A DNA stretch of 64,000 nucleotides from the NCBI GenBank assembly GCA_020638285.1, contig JACKIV010000003.1:1-64000 (forward strand). The letters are read 5' to 3'. The stretch is from Rhodospirillales bacterium (GTDB lineage Bacteria > Pseudomonadota > Alphaproteobacteria > Micavibrionales > Micavibrionaceae). The notes beneath the pieces were generated by a model, which worked only from the letters and a program-made list of their open reading frames with translations, searched no databases and was not told the origin of the DNA. Numbering within the stretch: position 1 is the first letter of the stretch; each line of letters opens with the position of its first letter. The translations under genes and the position numbers were made by a program. Below are positions 52,401-62,261 of this stretch, piece by piece.

Positions 52401-53069
52401 ATGACGATGCAAAATTTCGATATGGCCCGGAAAAATATGGTCGAAGGGCAGATCATGCCTGCGGGCGTGGTGCGTGCAGATGTTCTGGATCGCTTTTTGC
52501 GTGTTCCGCGCGAGGATTTTGTTCCGGTCAATCTGCGGGGTTATGCCTGCCTTGATTCCGATGTTTCTGTGGATACGGATCGTTTTCTGTCGCCGCCCGC
52601 TCTTCATGCGCGGATGATTGATGCGGCTTCCCCTTGCGAATCGGATGTGGTTCTCGATGTCGGGGGAGGGACCGGGTACGGTGCAGCGGTCCTGTCCGGA
52701 CTTGTCGGCTCTGTTGTGGCGCTGGAATCGTCACAGGACCGTCTGGACCGGGCGCAGGCCTTGTGGCGTTCTCTGGCTTGCCGTAATGTGACGGGCGTTC
52801 GAGGTGATTTGCGGCTGGGTTATCCAGAGCGTGCGCCTTATACTCTGATTTTCATCAATGGAGCCGTAGCGGAGCCGCCGCCTCGTTTGCTGGAGCAGCT
52901 TTTCCCCGGGGGAAGGCTTGTGGCCGTGGTCCGGGAAACGGACACCACTCCGGGGCGGGTGGTGATGGTCCGGCGCGGGGCCGGGGATGTCTGGTCCTCT
53001 TGTGATCTGTTTGATGCCTCCTGCCCGTGGATTCCTGAGTTTGCACCGGCGGGACGGTTTGTGTTCTAG
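52401..53069 (+). CDS. pcm: Protein-L-isoaspartate O-methyltransferase-like protein
   Basis: 222 residues. RKNMVEGQIMPAGV, PREDFVP and the AdoMet site VVLDVGGGTGYGAAVL are typical of the alphaproteobacterial PCMT relative located before tolC. Usual PCMT repairs isoaspartyl residues; this branch is diverged at the substrate motif, so activity is uncertain. GGAAAGG precedes the ATG. It is 63 bases upstream of tolC. Confidence 0.9.
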   Translation: MTMQNFDMARKNMVEGQIMPAGVVRADVLDRFLRVPREDFVPVNLRGYACLDSDVSVDTDRFLSPPALHARMIDAASPCESDVVLDVGGGTGYGAAVLSGLVGSVVALESSQDRLDRAQALWRSLACRNVTGVRGDLRLGYPERAPYTLIFINGAVAEPPPRLLEQLFPGGRLVAVVRETDTTPGRVVMVRRGAGDVWSSCDLFDASCPWIPEFAPAGRFVF

Positions 53070-53132
53070 AAGGCGGTTTGTGTTCCAGAAAAGGTGGCTG
53101 GTGCGCCCTCCTTTTCTTTTCGGAGAAAAAGA

Positions 53133-54413
53133 ATGAAGAAAACCATTTTATTGATTGTTTTTGCTTTTCTTTTTATTTTTATGGCTTGGGGCGGGGGCGT
53201 TGTGGCTCAAACCCGGCCCGTTCAGACGCTTTCAGGCGTTCTCAAGCAGACGTGGGAGACGAGCCCTTCCCTTATGGCGGCTCGGTCCGCTCAAAAAGCG
53301 ATTGAGGAGTCCTTGCCTCAGGCGCAGGCCGGGTGGAAGCCTGTTCTGGAGGCTGATGTATCAGTGACACGATCTGACCCGGCGGGCAGTGCGCTGGATG
53401 CAAGCACGGCCAAGGATGCGGGCCTTTCTGTGACCCAGCCTTTGTATCGGGGCGGACGGACGGTAGCGGAAATCCGTGCGGCGAACAATGCTATCAAGGC
53501 GGGCGCCGCGCGTCTGGCCTTGAGCGAGCAATCGGTGCTTCTTGGAGCGGCAACGGCTTATATGGATGTGGTGCGGGATCAGGCTCTCGTGGATTTGGGT
53601 GAACAGAACAAAAGCGTTATCGAAAAACAGCTCAAAGCCTCCGAAGCGCGGTTTCAGGTCGGCGATGTCACCCGGACGGATGTCAGTCAGGCAAAAGCAC
53701 GTCTGGCTCAGGCGCAGGCGGATCTGATCGCGGCGCGCGGAAATCTCCGTATTTCAATGGCCGCGTTTTTTCAGGTCACAGGTCAAAATCCCGAACGTCT
53801 GGAGTCGAGGCCGAAAATTGTGCTTCATCTTCCCGCGACGCTCGAAGAATCCATCGTGATGGCCGAGACAAAAAACCCCAGTATTCAGGCGGCCCGATAC
53901 GATTACAGGGCATCGGATGACAACAAGGACTCTGTTTTAGGTGAATTGATGCCTGAAGTCTCGGCGTTTGGATCTGTAACCCGCGATTGGAACGGAAGAA
54001 GCGCGGACGGGACGAGTTCTGCGATTGGTGTGCGGGCCAGTATGCCGCTTTATGAGGCCGGTTCCGTGCGTTCTCGTCTGCGTCAGGCCCGCCACACGGC
54101 GGATCAGAAAAACATGACGCTGGCTTCCGCGCGGCGTCTGGCGCGTGAGGATATTGTTACGGGATGGGAGAATCTTCAGGCTACGCGTGCGGAGATCAAC
54201 TCACGTCGGGCTCAGGTCGGGGCCGCAACGCTTGCTCGCGATGGGGTGCATCAGGAAGCCGAGGTTGGTGCTCGTACCATTCTGGATGCGCTGGATGCCG
54301 ATCGGGAGCTGCTCAATGCGCAAGTGGCCCTCGTAACCGCGGAGCGCAATGAGATCGTGGCGCAGTTTTCTCTGGCCGCAGCGCTTGGATTGTTGGGGGC
54401 GGAAGGGTTCTGA
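53133..54413 (+). CDS. tolC: TolC-family outer membrane efflux protein
   Basis: 426 residues with a signal peptide (to GVVAQ, about 27). Two outer membrane efflux protein repeats are visible, one at about 40-225 with QPLYRGGRTVAEIRAA and ARFQVGDVTRTDVSQAKA, and one at about 250-420 with MPLYEAGSVRSRLRQA and ARTILDALDADRELLNAQ. Each contributes barrel strands and long coiled helices. It forms the exit duct for type I secretion and RND/ABC efflux. The start at 53133 has GGAG nine bases upstream. Confidence 0.95.
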   Translation: MKKTILLIVFAFLFIFMAWGGGVVAQTRPVQTLSGVLKQTWETSPSLMAARSAQKAIEESLPQAQAGWKPVLEADVSVTRSDPAGSALDASTAKDAGLSVTQPLYRGGRTVAEIRAANNAIKAGAARLALSEQSVLLGAATAYMDVVRDQALVDLGEQNKSVIEKQLKASEARFQVGDVTRTDVSQAKARLAQAQADLIAARGNLRISMAAFFQVTGQNPERLESRPKIVLHLPATLEESIVMAETKNPSIQAARYDYRASDDNKDSVLGELMPEVSAFGSVTRDWNGRSADGTSSAIGVRASMPLYEAGSVRSRLRQARHTADQKNMTLASARRLAREDIVTGWENLQATRAEINSRRAQVGAATLARDGVHQEAEVGARTILDALDADRELLNAQVALVTAERNEIVAQFSLAAALGLLGAEGF

Positions 54414-54419
54414 AAAGGA

Positions 54420-55310
54420 TTATCGGTGCCCCCATTTTTCCTTGTGGAGGTCTATGACCACGGGGCCTTCTGTTTCCAGAAGATGGAAAAGGGCCCGCTC
54501 TGTTTTAGCTGTTGAAAAAAGACGGAGGCACTTTGGTGTCAGGAATTTTTCCTTTGCGGCCCTATGCGTCCACAGCAGGAATGGATCGAATGCGCCGTCA
54601 CGGTTTAAAAGCCCGATAGGGCGGGCGTGTTTTCCTAATTGCTTAAGAATAAGCGCTGTCATAAATCGGCAAATCTCTCCCATCACAGGTGAATCAATGA
54701 TAACGGGAAGATTTGTGTCGCAAACGCTGTTGGACTCAAAATGGGGCATGGTGGGCGTTGTGGCCCTGTTTTTTTCCCTTTGTTCAATTTTTTCGAGTGC
54801 GGGGAGGATGCCTGCAATCTGGTCTACGCTCATCCACGCGCTGCGGGGCAGATCGGGGATGCTCTCAAGAAACATGAGAATTTCGTCCCAGTATCCTGAA
54901 ATATTTACAAAAACGAGTGGTTTCCTGTGCAGATTCAGCGTGGCCCAGTATAAAATCTCAAAAGCCTCGTCAAGCGTCCCATATCCTCCGGGCAGGATCA
55001 GAATGGCTTCGCCAGCATGGAAGAGCTTTTGTTTACGCTCCCACATGTCATCGACGACTTCCATGTCCGTTAACCCTTTGTGATAGCGCTCGAAATCAGC
55101 AATTCGCCGGGGGATGATTCCCTGGACTTTTCCGCCCTGACTCAGAGCGCTTTCCGCCAAAGCGTTCATCATCCCGGCATCCATTCCGCCGTAGACGGTC
55201 TTGATTCCGTTTGTCGCCAAAACTTCCCCAAGTTCCCTGGCCGCCTCCAGATAAACAGGGCGAACCGAGCCGGAAGAGCCAAGATTGACGGTCAAGGCGT
55301 GAAAAGACAT
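54420..55310 (-). CDS. LOG family protein with C-terminal extension
   Basis: 296 residues. Residues 1-185 are a LOG-type (cytokinin-riboside monophosphate phosphoribohydrolase, formerly lysine decarboxylase) Rossmann domain: YGGMDAGMMNALAESAL, the MWERKQKLF substrate segment and LPGGYGTLDEAFE. The last 110 residues (after PTMPHFESNSVC) are not usual in LOG proteins and recall no domain. In bacteria LOG enzymes release the base from AMP and other purine monophosphates. It is tail-to-tail with tolC. Confidence 0.88.
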   Translation of the reverse strand: MSFHALTVNLGSSGSVRPVYLEAARELGEVLATNGIKTVYGGMDAGMMNALAESALSQGGKVQGIIPRRIADFERYHKGLTDMEVVDDMWERKQKLFHAGEAILILPGGYGTLDEAFEILYWATLNLHRKPLVFVNISGYWDEILMFLESIPDLPRSAWMSVDQIAGILPALEKIEQREKNRATTPTMPHFESNSVCDTNLPVIIDSPVMGEICRFMTALILKQLGKHARPIGLLNRDGAFDPFLLWTHRAAKEKFLTPKCLRLFSTAKTERALFHLLETEGPVVIDLHKEKWGHR

Positions 55311-55386
55311 GGGACTCCATTAAAAAAAGCATTCTCCGGATCGGATTTTTCCGGAATCTGTAACCAAAGTGAAATGCTGCATCTTT

Positions 55387-56166
55387 TCAGGATAGATCGA
55401 AACGGGTGGAGATGTCCAAGAGTGTTGAAAATTTTTTTTCTTCGAGGTGTGCTGCCGGGCGGATTCCGACAAGGCTGTTCGTAACAAAAACGCCGGTGGC
55501 GTGGGCCAGATCGTCGGGGGTCAAGGGACGTTCTGTTGCCCCCTGAGCGAGAAGAATCCCCCGGATAATGCCGTCCATTGCGCCCTCAGTGCAGGGAGGG
55601 GTTGCCAGAGTGCCGTCGGGCAGGAGCGCAAAGACATTCCCGGTGCTGGCGCAGGCAACCCGGCCCCTGGTGTTGAGCAGGATCGCATCCGTTGCACCTC
55701 GTGCACGAGCCTCAATGGTGGCCAGAATGTTATCTCCGTAATTCGTTGATTTGATATGGCTTAAGGGACTCAGTTCATTTCGCCGGGTTGTTTGAGCCAC
55801 GACCAGATTCAATGGCGCAAGGGTCTGTGGACCTGGTGCGGGCGCAAGGGTCATGCACAGGGTTGGGCGCGGTGCAGACGGCAAGGCAAGGCCCGGCGGG
55901 CCTTCTCCGGCGCTCAGAACGGTTCGCAGTCGCCAGCACCCGTGTGTCGCGTGGGCCTGTGTGATCCGGTTCATGATCCGGCCCAAAAGGTCTTCGCAGG
56001 TTATCTTGGTGTCGATGCCAAAAGCGCAGGCGTGGCGGATCAGGCGGTCCATGTGGGCCGATCCATGAACCGGAATCCCATTCTCGATCCGCAAGGTGTC
56101 AAAGACACCATGGCCCAGAGTGATCCGGTCTGAAGCGGAAAAAAACTCTATGGTGTCTTGGGTCAT
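55387..56166 (-). CDS. pabC: Aminotransferase class IV, probable aminodeoxychorismate lyase
   Basis: 259 residues from the ATG at 56166. Class IV PLP fold: GVFDTLRIENGIP at the N-terminus and the PLP-binding Lys in HIKSTNYGDNI, as in PabC and branched-chain aminotransferases. TRGRVACASTGNVFAL and GIIRGILL complete the motif set. The role as 4-amino-4-deoxychorismate lyase is inferred from its position downstream of pabB and pabA. Confidence 0.88.
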   Translation of the reverse strand: MTQDTIEFFSASDRITLGHGVFDTLRIENGIPVHGSAHMDRLIRHACAFGIDTKITCEDLLGRIMNRITQAHATHGCWRLRTVLSAGEGPPGLALPSAPRPTLCMTLAPAPGPQTLAPLNLVVAQTTRRNELSPLSHIKSTNYGDNILATIEARARGATDAILLNTRGRVACASTGNVFALLPDGTLATPPCTEGAMDGIIRGILLAQGATERPLTPDDLAHATGVFVTNSLVGIRPAAHLEEKKFSTLLDISTRFDLS

Positions 56167-56197
56167 GATGCCGCCCTTTTGATGTATAATCAGGGTG

Positions 56198-56794
56198 TTA
56201 TGCTGCATCGGCCCGGCGTAGCGTCCAGTTCTGGGCCAATGTCATGAAGTTCCGTAAAAGATCAAGCCCATGTTCTGTCAGGATGGACTCGGGGTGAAAC
56301 TGAAGGCCATAGATCGGGTATTGCGCGTGTTTAAGGCCCATGATTTCCCCATCCTCGCTCGTGGCTGTGATCATCAGGGGACTGTTGGCTGGAAGCGTCA
56401 CCGACAGTGAATGATAGCGCCCACCCTGAAACGGGCTCGGCAGCCCTGTGAACAGACCTCGTCCTCCGTGCTCAATGGCGCTGGAGCGCCCATGCATCGG
56501 CGTTTGCGCGGGGCCAACCTGCCCACCGAATGCCTCTGCAATGCACTCGTGACCCAAGCAAATCCCCAGAACCGGAATTGTAGGGCCAAGACAGCGCAGC
56601 ACATCAAGGCAGATCCCCGATTCTCGTGGTGACATCGGGCCCGGTGAAAGGAGGATGGCTTCCGGTTTCAAGTTTATAATTTCCGGAATCTGGATCGCGT
56701 CATTTCGGACCACGCGCCGCTCATGACCCAGAATCCCGATATGGCGGGCCAGATTATGAACAAAGGAATCGTAATTGTCGATGAGCAGAATCAT
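56198..56794 (-). CDS. pabA: Glutamine amidotransferase, aminodeoxychorismate/anthranilate synthase component II
   Basis: 198 residues. Class I glutamine amidotransferase: LLIDNYDSFVHNL, LLSPGPMSPRESG, nucleophile Cys79 in GICLGHECIAEAFGG, and the His-Glu pair in LQFHPESILTEHG. It overlaps pabB by four bases and lies 31 bases from pabC. It releases ammonia for chorismate amination to aminodeoxychorismate; a trpG role as well is possible because no other trpG is in the window. Confidence 0.93.
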   Translation of the reverse strand: MILLIDNYDSFVHNLARHIGILGHERRVVRNDAIQIPEIINLKPEAILLSPGPMSPRESGICLDVLRCLGPTIPVLGICLGHECIAEAFGGQVGPAQTPMHGRSSAIEHGGRGLFTGLPSPFQGGRYHSLSVTLPANSPLMITATSEDGEIMGLKHAQYPIYGLQFHPESILTEHGLDLLRNFMTLAQNWTLRRADAA

Positions 56795-58200
56795 CGGGAG
56801 TTTGCCACCTTTCCGAGCGGAGCGGATGACTCGAAACTGCGGAAGATTCCTTCGGCCTTGGCAAGCGTTTCTTCGTATTCCTCAGAGGGGACGGAGTCCA
56901 GCGTGATGCCTCCGCCGGTCTGGAAACTGACCTGATTTCCGCTATAGACGAGGGTGCGAATGGCAATGGCGCTGTCCATCACGCCGTCAAATCCGATATA
57001 GCCCGTAGCCCCGCAATAGGGCCCTCGGCGGGTGGGTTCAAGGGACTCTATAATTTCCATAGCCTTGATCTTGGGCGCGCCGGTGATTGATCCGCCCGGA
57101 AAGCAGGCGCGGAGCAGATCAACAGGACCTTGATCGGTTCGCAGGGTCCCCGTAACGGTGGAGACGAAATGGTGCACCTGCGCAAAGCTTTCAATCCGGC
57201 AGATGTCAGAGGTGTGAACTGATGGGTCGGTGCAGACCCGCGAGAGATCATTCCGCAGAAGGTCGACGATCATTACATTCTCCGCCCGATCCTTGGCACT
57301 GTTCTCCAGTTCGTTGCGAAACAGTGTGTCTACGTGAGGGTCATCGTGACGCGGGCGTGTGCCTTTGATCGGACGTGTCTCGACCCGGTTTTCTCTGAGG
57401 GAAAGAAAACGCTCGGGTGAGGCAGAGGCCAGGCGGATGGCCCCGAAATTCATATAAGACCCGAATGGCGCGGGGTTGACGTTCCGCAAGGACAGGTAAT
57501 GTGCAAAGGAATCAAAGTCATTCGGAAGCTGTGCATCAAAGCGCTGGGACAGGTTCGCCTGAAAAATGTCTCCGGCCCGGATGTGGGTCATGACCCGGGT
57601 CACACGGTTCTCATAGTCGTTCCGCGTCATATTTGCGGTCCATTGGGATTCTCCAACGGCCATCTCCGGCAACCCGCGCGAAGCTTCCAGAAGACGGTCC
57701 AGTTGAACCAGTCGGGCATGGGCCGTCGTTTCCTGCGCTGTCTGGACGATCAGCCATGCTCCGCCTGTGGCATGGTCAAAGGCCAAAGTCTGGTCATAAA
57801 TCCCCACCGCCATGTCGGGCATATTCGGGTCACCGATCGCAATTTCAGGCAGTTTCTCAAGGCCCCGAACCAGATCGTATCCAAACAGCCCTGCCGCGCC
57901 GCCCTGAAACGGGGGCAGGTCATCCCGGCTTTGTGCGCCTGTTCCCCATGCTGCGATCCGGTCGGACAGAACGGTGAAGGGGTCGGCGCGGAAAGACAAA
58001 GACTGGTCGCGGTTTGCGACGCTGACTTTTCCGTCTTTGGACTCAATGATTTCAATAGGGTGATAAACAACAAAGCTGAAGCGCGCATTGGGGTGCTCTT
58101 TGTCCGCGCTGTCGAAAAACAGGCTGTAGGGGCGATCGTGAACCGCCGCAAAAGCGGTCACGGGATCGAGTCCGGGAAGGGGATACACGAAAAGGGACAT
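56791..58200 (-). CDS. pabB: Aminodeoxychorismate synthase component I
   Basis: 469 residues. The chorismate-binding domain carries ETRPIKGTRPR, where PIKGT with the catalytic Lys favours PabB over anthranilate synthase TrpE (PIAGT), and the C-terminal GGSITGAPKIKAMEIIE and TGGGITLDSVPSEEYEET stretches. The N-terminal GGAAGLFGYDLVRGLE is also typical. It makes aminodeoxychorismate for p-aminobenzoate and folate. It is the first gene of pabB-pabA-pabC. Confidence 0.95.
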   Translation of the reverse strand: MSLFVYPLPGLDPVTAFAAVHDRPYSLFFDSADKEHPNARFSFVVYHPIEIIESKDGKVSVANRDQSLSFRADPFTVLSDRIAAWGTGAQSRDDLPPFQGGAAGLFGYDLVRGLEKLPEIAIGDPNMPDMAVGIYDQTLAFDHATGGAWLIVQTAQETTAHARLVQLDRLLEASRGLPEMAVGESQWTANMTRNDYENRVTRVMTHIRAGDIFQANLSQRFDAQLPNDFDSFAHYLSLRNVNPAPFGSYMNFGAIRLASASPERFLSLRENRVETRPIKGTRPRHDDPHVDTLFRNELENSAKDRAENVMIVDLLRNDLSRVCTDPSVHTSDICRIESFAQVHHFVSTVTGTLRTDQGPVDLLRACFPGGSITGAPKIKAMEIIESLEPTRRGPYCGATGYIGFDGVMDSAIAIRTLVYSGNQVSFQTGGGITLDSVPSEEYEETLAKAEGIFRSFESSAPLGKVANSR

Positions 58201-58415
58201 CGGCCATCACGATCTGGATTGTGCAGAGGTAGTTTATCGCTCATTGCGCGGCGCAAGGGCAATAGAAAATTTGTGGATCTGACGGCTTCTCCACGGAATT
58301 TTGGAAAGGAAGGCGTCGATTGATCGGGTAGTGGAGGCAATAAAAACCGTCGCATCTTTGAGGATTCAAGGATAGACTGTTTCCGTCTTTTCACAAACAG
58401 GATGAGTTTGCGCCT

Positions 58416-60233
58416 TTGAGTCTGTCTCCGCGCTTTATGGATGCGTTGCGTTCCCGTCTGTCTCTGTCCGAAATTGTCGGGCGGCGGGTCAAACTGACGC
58501 GCGCGGGACGCGAATTTAAAGGATGCTGTCCGTTCCATAACGAAAAAACACCATCTTTTTATGTTAATGATGACAAGCAGTTTTTCCACTGTTTCGGTTG
58601 CGGTGCACATGGCGATGTGATCGGGTTTACGATGCGTCTGGAGAATTTATCTTTTCCGGAAGCCGTCGAGGCTCTGGCCGTTGAAGCCGGAATGGAGATT
58701 CCCAAACCCTCGCCGCAGGATGCCGCCCGGGCTCGGCAGGAGCGGGATCTGCATGCGCTTGTTGAGGAAACCACACTGTTTTTTGAAGAAAATCTTCGCC
58801 GACGGGGGAACGAGGACGCATTGGGCTATCTGCGGGGGCGCGGCTTGCGCGAGGAAACCATTTCCGGATTTCGGCTGGGTTTTGCGCCGGCGGATGGTGG
58901 GTCACTCAGGGCCCATCTTCTGAAAAAGGGCTTTCGCGACGAGGAGATGATCGAGTCTGGCGTTTTGCATGTTTCCACCCGTGGAGAGGCGCCTTATGCG
59001 TTCTTCAGGGACCGGATTATTTTTCCGGTGGCGGATCGGCGCGGGCGGGTCGTGGCTTTTGGCGGGCGGGTCATGCCGGATCATTTGCGCCCTCCTTCAC
59101 GAAGCGGTCACAAGCCACCAAAATACATCAATTCCTCAGAAACGCCTTTGTTTCATAAAGGCGAGATGCTTTACGGGTTGGCGCAGGCCCGGCAGGCTGC
59201 GGGAGAAAATCATCCCGTTCTGGTTGTGGAGGGCTATCTGGATGTTATCGCGTGTCATCAGGCAGGATTCCGGGGCGCGGTTGCGCCTTTGGGAACGGCT
59301 TTGACCGAAGAACAGATCATGGCGCTGTGGGGCATGATTCCGGGGCGGGAAAAAGTTCCGGTCCTGTGTTTTGACGGGGACGAGGCGGGGCGGCGCGCAG
59401 CGACGCGTGCAGCGAGCCGGATTTTGCCTTTGCTTGGCCCGGATCGTTCCGTGAAGATTTCGTTTTTGCCGGAAGGTCAGGACCCGGATACGTTGATTCT
59501 GTCTCAAGGAACCAAAGCCTTTGAGTCAGTTCTGGGCGGCGCGATGGGGCTGGCGGATTTCATCTGGTCAGGTCTGCAGGCTGGTCGATCGGTTGACACG
59601 CCCGAGGCGCGGGCCGGTCTGGCGCGGGATCTGGAGGCCGAGGCGCTCAAAATCGCCGATCGTTCGGTGCAGGAGTATTATTTGCGCAGTTTTCGTGACC
59701 GTGTCCGCGAGGCGTTTTTTGCGTTTCGCTCCTCAAAAAATGGACGAACTCCTTCCGTGGGCTTGTCTGTTCGTCGTCCGGCTTTTGCGGGCGAGCGGTT
59801 GCGCGGGGCGATTTTGGTGGCGACTATCCTCAACCATCCGGAAATTTTTGATGCGGTTGAGGAGGATTTTTGCGGTCTTGAGTGGGACGATCCGGGTCTT
59901 TCGCGCCTGTATGGCGCTGTACTTTCGTGTCTTCATACGAATCCAGGACTTGACAGAGCGCGGCTGCAAGGGCATTTGACCGGGGCGGGTCTTGAAAACG
60001 AAATGGGACGGGTCCTGTGTGAGGCCGTTTATAATCATGCCGGTTTTGCTCGTCCGAAGGCAGAAAGAGAAGACGCGCTCGAGGGTTGGCGTGAGACTTT
60101 GCTCTCTGTTCGGGCGCAGGGTATGGGGCAGGAGATTCGCAATGCGAAGCGGGCTTTATCCGGAGAGTTTAGTATGGAAAATGAATCCCGCCTGATTGCC
60201 CTGCAAAAAATGGCCGGAAAGAAAGAAAATTAG
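58416..60233 (+). CDS. dnaG: DNA primase
   Basis: 605 residues. The TTG at 58416 is taken as start because the family's opening (SPRFMDALRSRLSLSEIVGRRV) begins directly after it; an ATG at 58402 is out of frame and soon stops. CHC2 zinc finger: CCPFHNEKTPSF and FHCFGCG. Toprim domain: LVVEGYLDVIACHQAGF and CFDGDEAGRRA. The C-terminal helicase-binding region is less conserved. It makes primers for replication; it is divergent from pabB, with 215 bases between. Confidence 0.96.
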   Translation: MSLSPRFMDALRSRLSLSEIVGRRVKLTRAGREFKGCCPFHNEKTPSFYVNDDKQFFHCFGCGAHGDVIGFTMRLENLSFPEAVEALAVEAGMEIPKPSPQDAARARQERDLHALVEETTLFFEENLRRRGNEDALGYLRGRGLREETISGFRLGFAPADGGSLRAHLLKKGFRDEEMIESGVLHVSTRGEAPYAFFRDRIIFPVADRRGRVVAFGGRVMPDHLRPPSRSGHKPPKYINSSETPLFHKGEMLYGLAQARQAAGENHPVLVVEGYLDVIACHQAGFRGAVAPLGTALTEEQIMALWGMIPGREKVPVLCFDGDEAGRRAATRAASRILPLLGPDRSVKISFLPEGQDPDTLILSQGTKAFESVLGGAMGLADFIWSGLQAGRSVDTPEARAGLARDLEAEALKIADRSVQEYYLRSFRDRVREAFFAFRSSKNGRTPSVGLSVRRPAFAGERLRGAILVATILNHPEIFDAVEEDFCGLEWDDPGLSRLYGAVLSCLHTNPGLDRARLQGHLTGAGLENEMGRVLCEAVYNHAGFARPKAEREDALEGWRETLLSVRAQGMGQEIRNAKRALSGEFSMENESRLIALQKMAGKKEN

Positions 60234-60345
60234 GGTATTTTGGCCCCCGGGCTTGAAATCCTTGAAAATATTTTGAAATTCTTTACGAATTCAGGTTAAA
60301 TCTTGGGCCGCAGGGTGCAGGATTCGGTTTCTCTTCAATTGGGTA

Positions 60346-62256
60346 GTGGATGTGAGCGAAAAAGATCAAGAAGAAACACGGGAAACGCCCGGTGGCGGAT
60401 CTCTGGCGGCAACGCTCAAAAAGCTTCTGGCCAAGGGCAAGGAGCGCGGATTCATCACGTATGACGAGATGAACAAGGCTCTTCCAGCGGAAGAATTCTC
60501 CTCAGAGCAGATCGAGGACGCTATGGCCGCGATCTCGGATATGGGAATTCAGGTCGTCGAAAGCGAAGGCGATGTCGAATCGGGCGAAGAAGACTCGTCT
60601 GGAAAAGCTGGCGGCGATTACGAAGCCGGTGGAAATATCGATAACAACGATCTGGGGCGGACAGACGATCCGGTCAGGATGTACTTACGGGAAATGGGCT
60701 CTGTCGAGCTGCTTTCCCGCGAAGGCGAAATTGCCATCGCCAAGAGGATCGAGGCCGGGCGCGAACTGATGATCGGTGGGATTTGCGAAAGTCCTCTCGC
60801 CATTGAATCCATCATCGCCTGGTATGAGGCTCTGCAAAAGGGCGATATTTTGCTGCGCGATGTGATTGATCTGGATGCGACCTACAGCGGCGACCCGGAA
60901 ACCATGCCTGAAGGTGGCGGCGATCTCCCGGATCAGGAAGACCCTGTCGAACCAGAAGGGGGCGAAGGAGGGGATGAAGAAGCGGCCAGCATTTCCCTGT
61001 CCGCAATGGAACAGGAGCTGATGCCGCAGGTTTTTGAAAGTTTTGCGAAAATTCAAAAGACCTACAAGAAAATGCAAAAGGTTCAGGCTGAACGTATGGA
61101 CCTGATCCAGAAAGGTAAAAAAGCAGATCCGGCCATCGACAAAAAATACGAAACTGTCAAGCGCGACATGGTTGCGCTGATGAATGACATTCGTTTGAAC
61201 AATGCCCGGATCGATCAGTTGATCGAACGCCTGTATCGTAAAAACCGTGAACTGGTGGGGCTTGAGGGCCGTTTGTTGCGCACGGCCTGTGATTGTGGCG
61301 TGAAGCGCGAGGAGTTTCTGGAAAATTACTATGGTGCGGAGCTTAACCCGCGCTGGATTGCCAATATCAAAAAGCTCAAAGGCAAAGGCTGGGCCAAATT
61401 CGCGGAAAAGCATGCAGATGATATTGATGCGATTCGCGATCAGATCGCCGCGATTTCTGAAGAAGCCATGCTTCCCATCCGGGAGTTTCGGCGGATCGTG
61501 AACACGGTTCAAAAGGGCGAACGTGAGTCAGCCCGGGCCAAAAAGGAAATGGTTGAGGCCAATCTTCGTCTTGTCATATCCATTGCAAAGAAATACACGA
61601 ACCGCGGCCTCCAATTCCTTGATCTTATTCAGGAAGGCAATATCGGGTTGATGAAAGCCGTTGATAAATTCGAATATCGCCGGGGGTATAAATTCTCAAC
61701 CTATGCGACGTGGTGGATTCGTCAGGCCATCACCCGGTCTATCGCGGATCAGGCGCGGACCATTCGGATTCCGGTCCATATGATTGAGACGATTAACAAG
61801 CTGGTGCGAACCAGCCGTCAGATGATGCACGAGATCGGGCGCGAGCCCACGCCGGAGGAATTGTCCGAGCGGCTTCACATGCCGCTGGATAAGGTCCGCA
61901 AGGTCTTGAAAATCGCAAAGGAGCCGGTGTCTCTTGAAACGCCCATCGGGGACGAGGAAGACTCAACCCTTGGGGATTTCATCGAGGACAAGAACGCTCT
62001 TCTTCCTGTTGAGGCGGCCATTCACTCCAACCTGCGTGAAACCACGACGCGGGTTCTGGCCTCTTTGACTCCGCGCGAGGAGCGCGTTCTTCGTATGCGT
62101 TTCGGGATCGGGATGAACACGGACCATACGCTGGAAGAGGTGGGCCAGCAATTCAACGTCACGCGCGAACGCATCCGCCAGATCGAAGCCAAAGCTCTGC
62201 GCAAACTCAAACACCCCAGTCGTAGCCGAAAACTTCGCAGTTTTCTGGATACGTAG
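60346..62256 (+). CDS. rpoD: RNA polymerase primary sigma factor RpoD (sigma-70)
   Basis: 636 residues from GTG at 60346. Region 1.1 is at the N-terminus, and an acidic region with YSGDPETMPEGG follows. Region 2 is invariant (ANLRLVISIAKKYTNRGL, FLDLIQEGNIGLMKAVDKF, FSTYATWWIRQAI), region 3 ends near IPVHMIETINKL, and region 4 has LEEVGQQFNVTRERIRQIE. It is 112 bases after dnaG, the standard dnaG-rpoD order, with AT-rich DNA between that may hold an extra promoter. Confidence 0.96.
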   Translation: MDVSEKDQEETRETPGGGSLAATLKKLLAKGKERGFITYDEMNKALPAEEFSSEQIEDAMAAISDMGIQVVESEGDVESGEEDSSGKAGGDYEAGGNIDNNDLGRTDDPVRMYLREMGSVELLSREGEIAIAKRIEAGRELMIGGICESPLAIESIIAWYEALQKGDILLRDVIDLDATYSGDPETMPEGGGDLPDQEDPVEPEGGEGGDEEAASISLSAMEQELMPQVFESFAKIQKTYKKMQKVQAERMDLIQKGKKADPAIDKKYETVKRDMVALMNDIRLNNARIDQLIERLYRKNRELVGLEGRLLRTACDCGVKREEFLENYYGAELNPRWIANIKKLKGKGWAKFAEKHADDIDAIRDQIAAISEEAMLPIREFRRIVNTVQKGERESARAKKEMVEANLRLVISIAKKYTNRGLQFLDLIQEGNIGLMKAVDKFEYRRGYKFSTYATWWIRQAITRSIADQARTIRIPVHMIETINKLVRTSRQMMHEIGREPTPEELSERLHMPLDKVRKVLKIAKEPVSLETPIGDEEDSTLGDFIEDKNALLPVEAAIHSNLRETTTRVLASLTPREERVLRMRFGIGMNTDHTLEEVGQQFNVTRERIRQIEAKALRKLKHPSRSRKLRSFLDT

Positions 62257-62261
62257 GCAGG

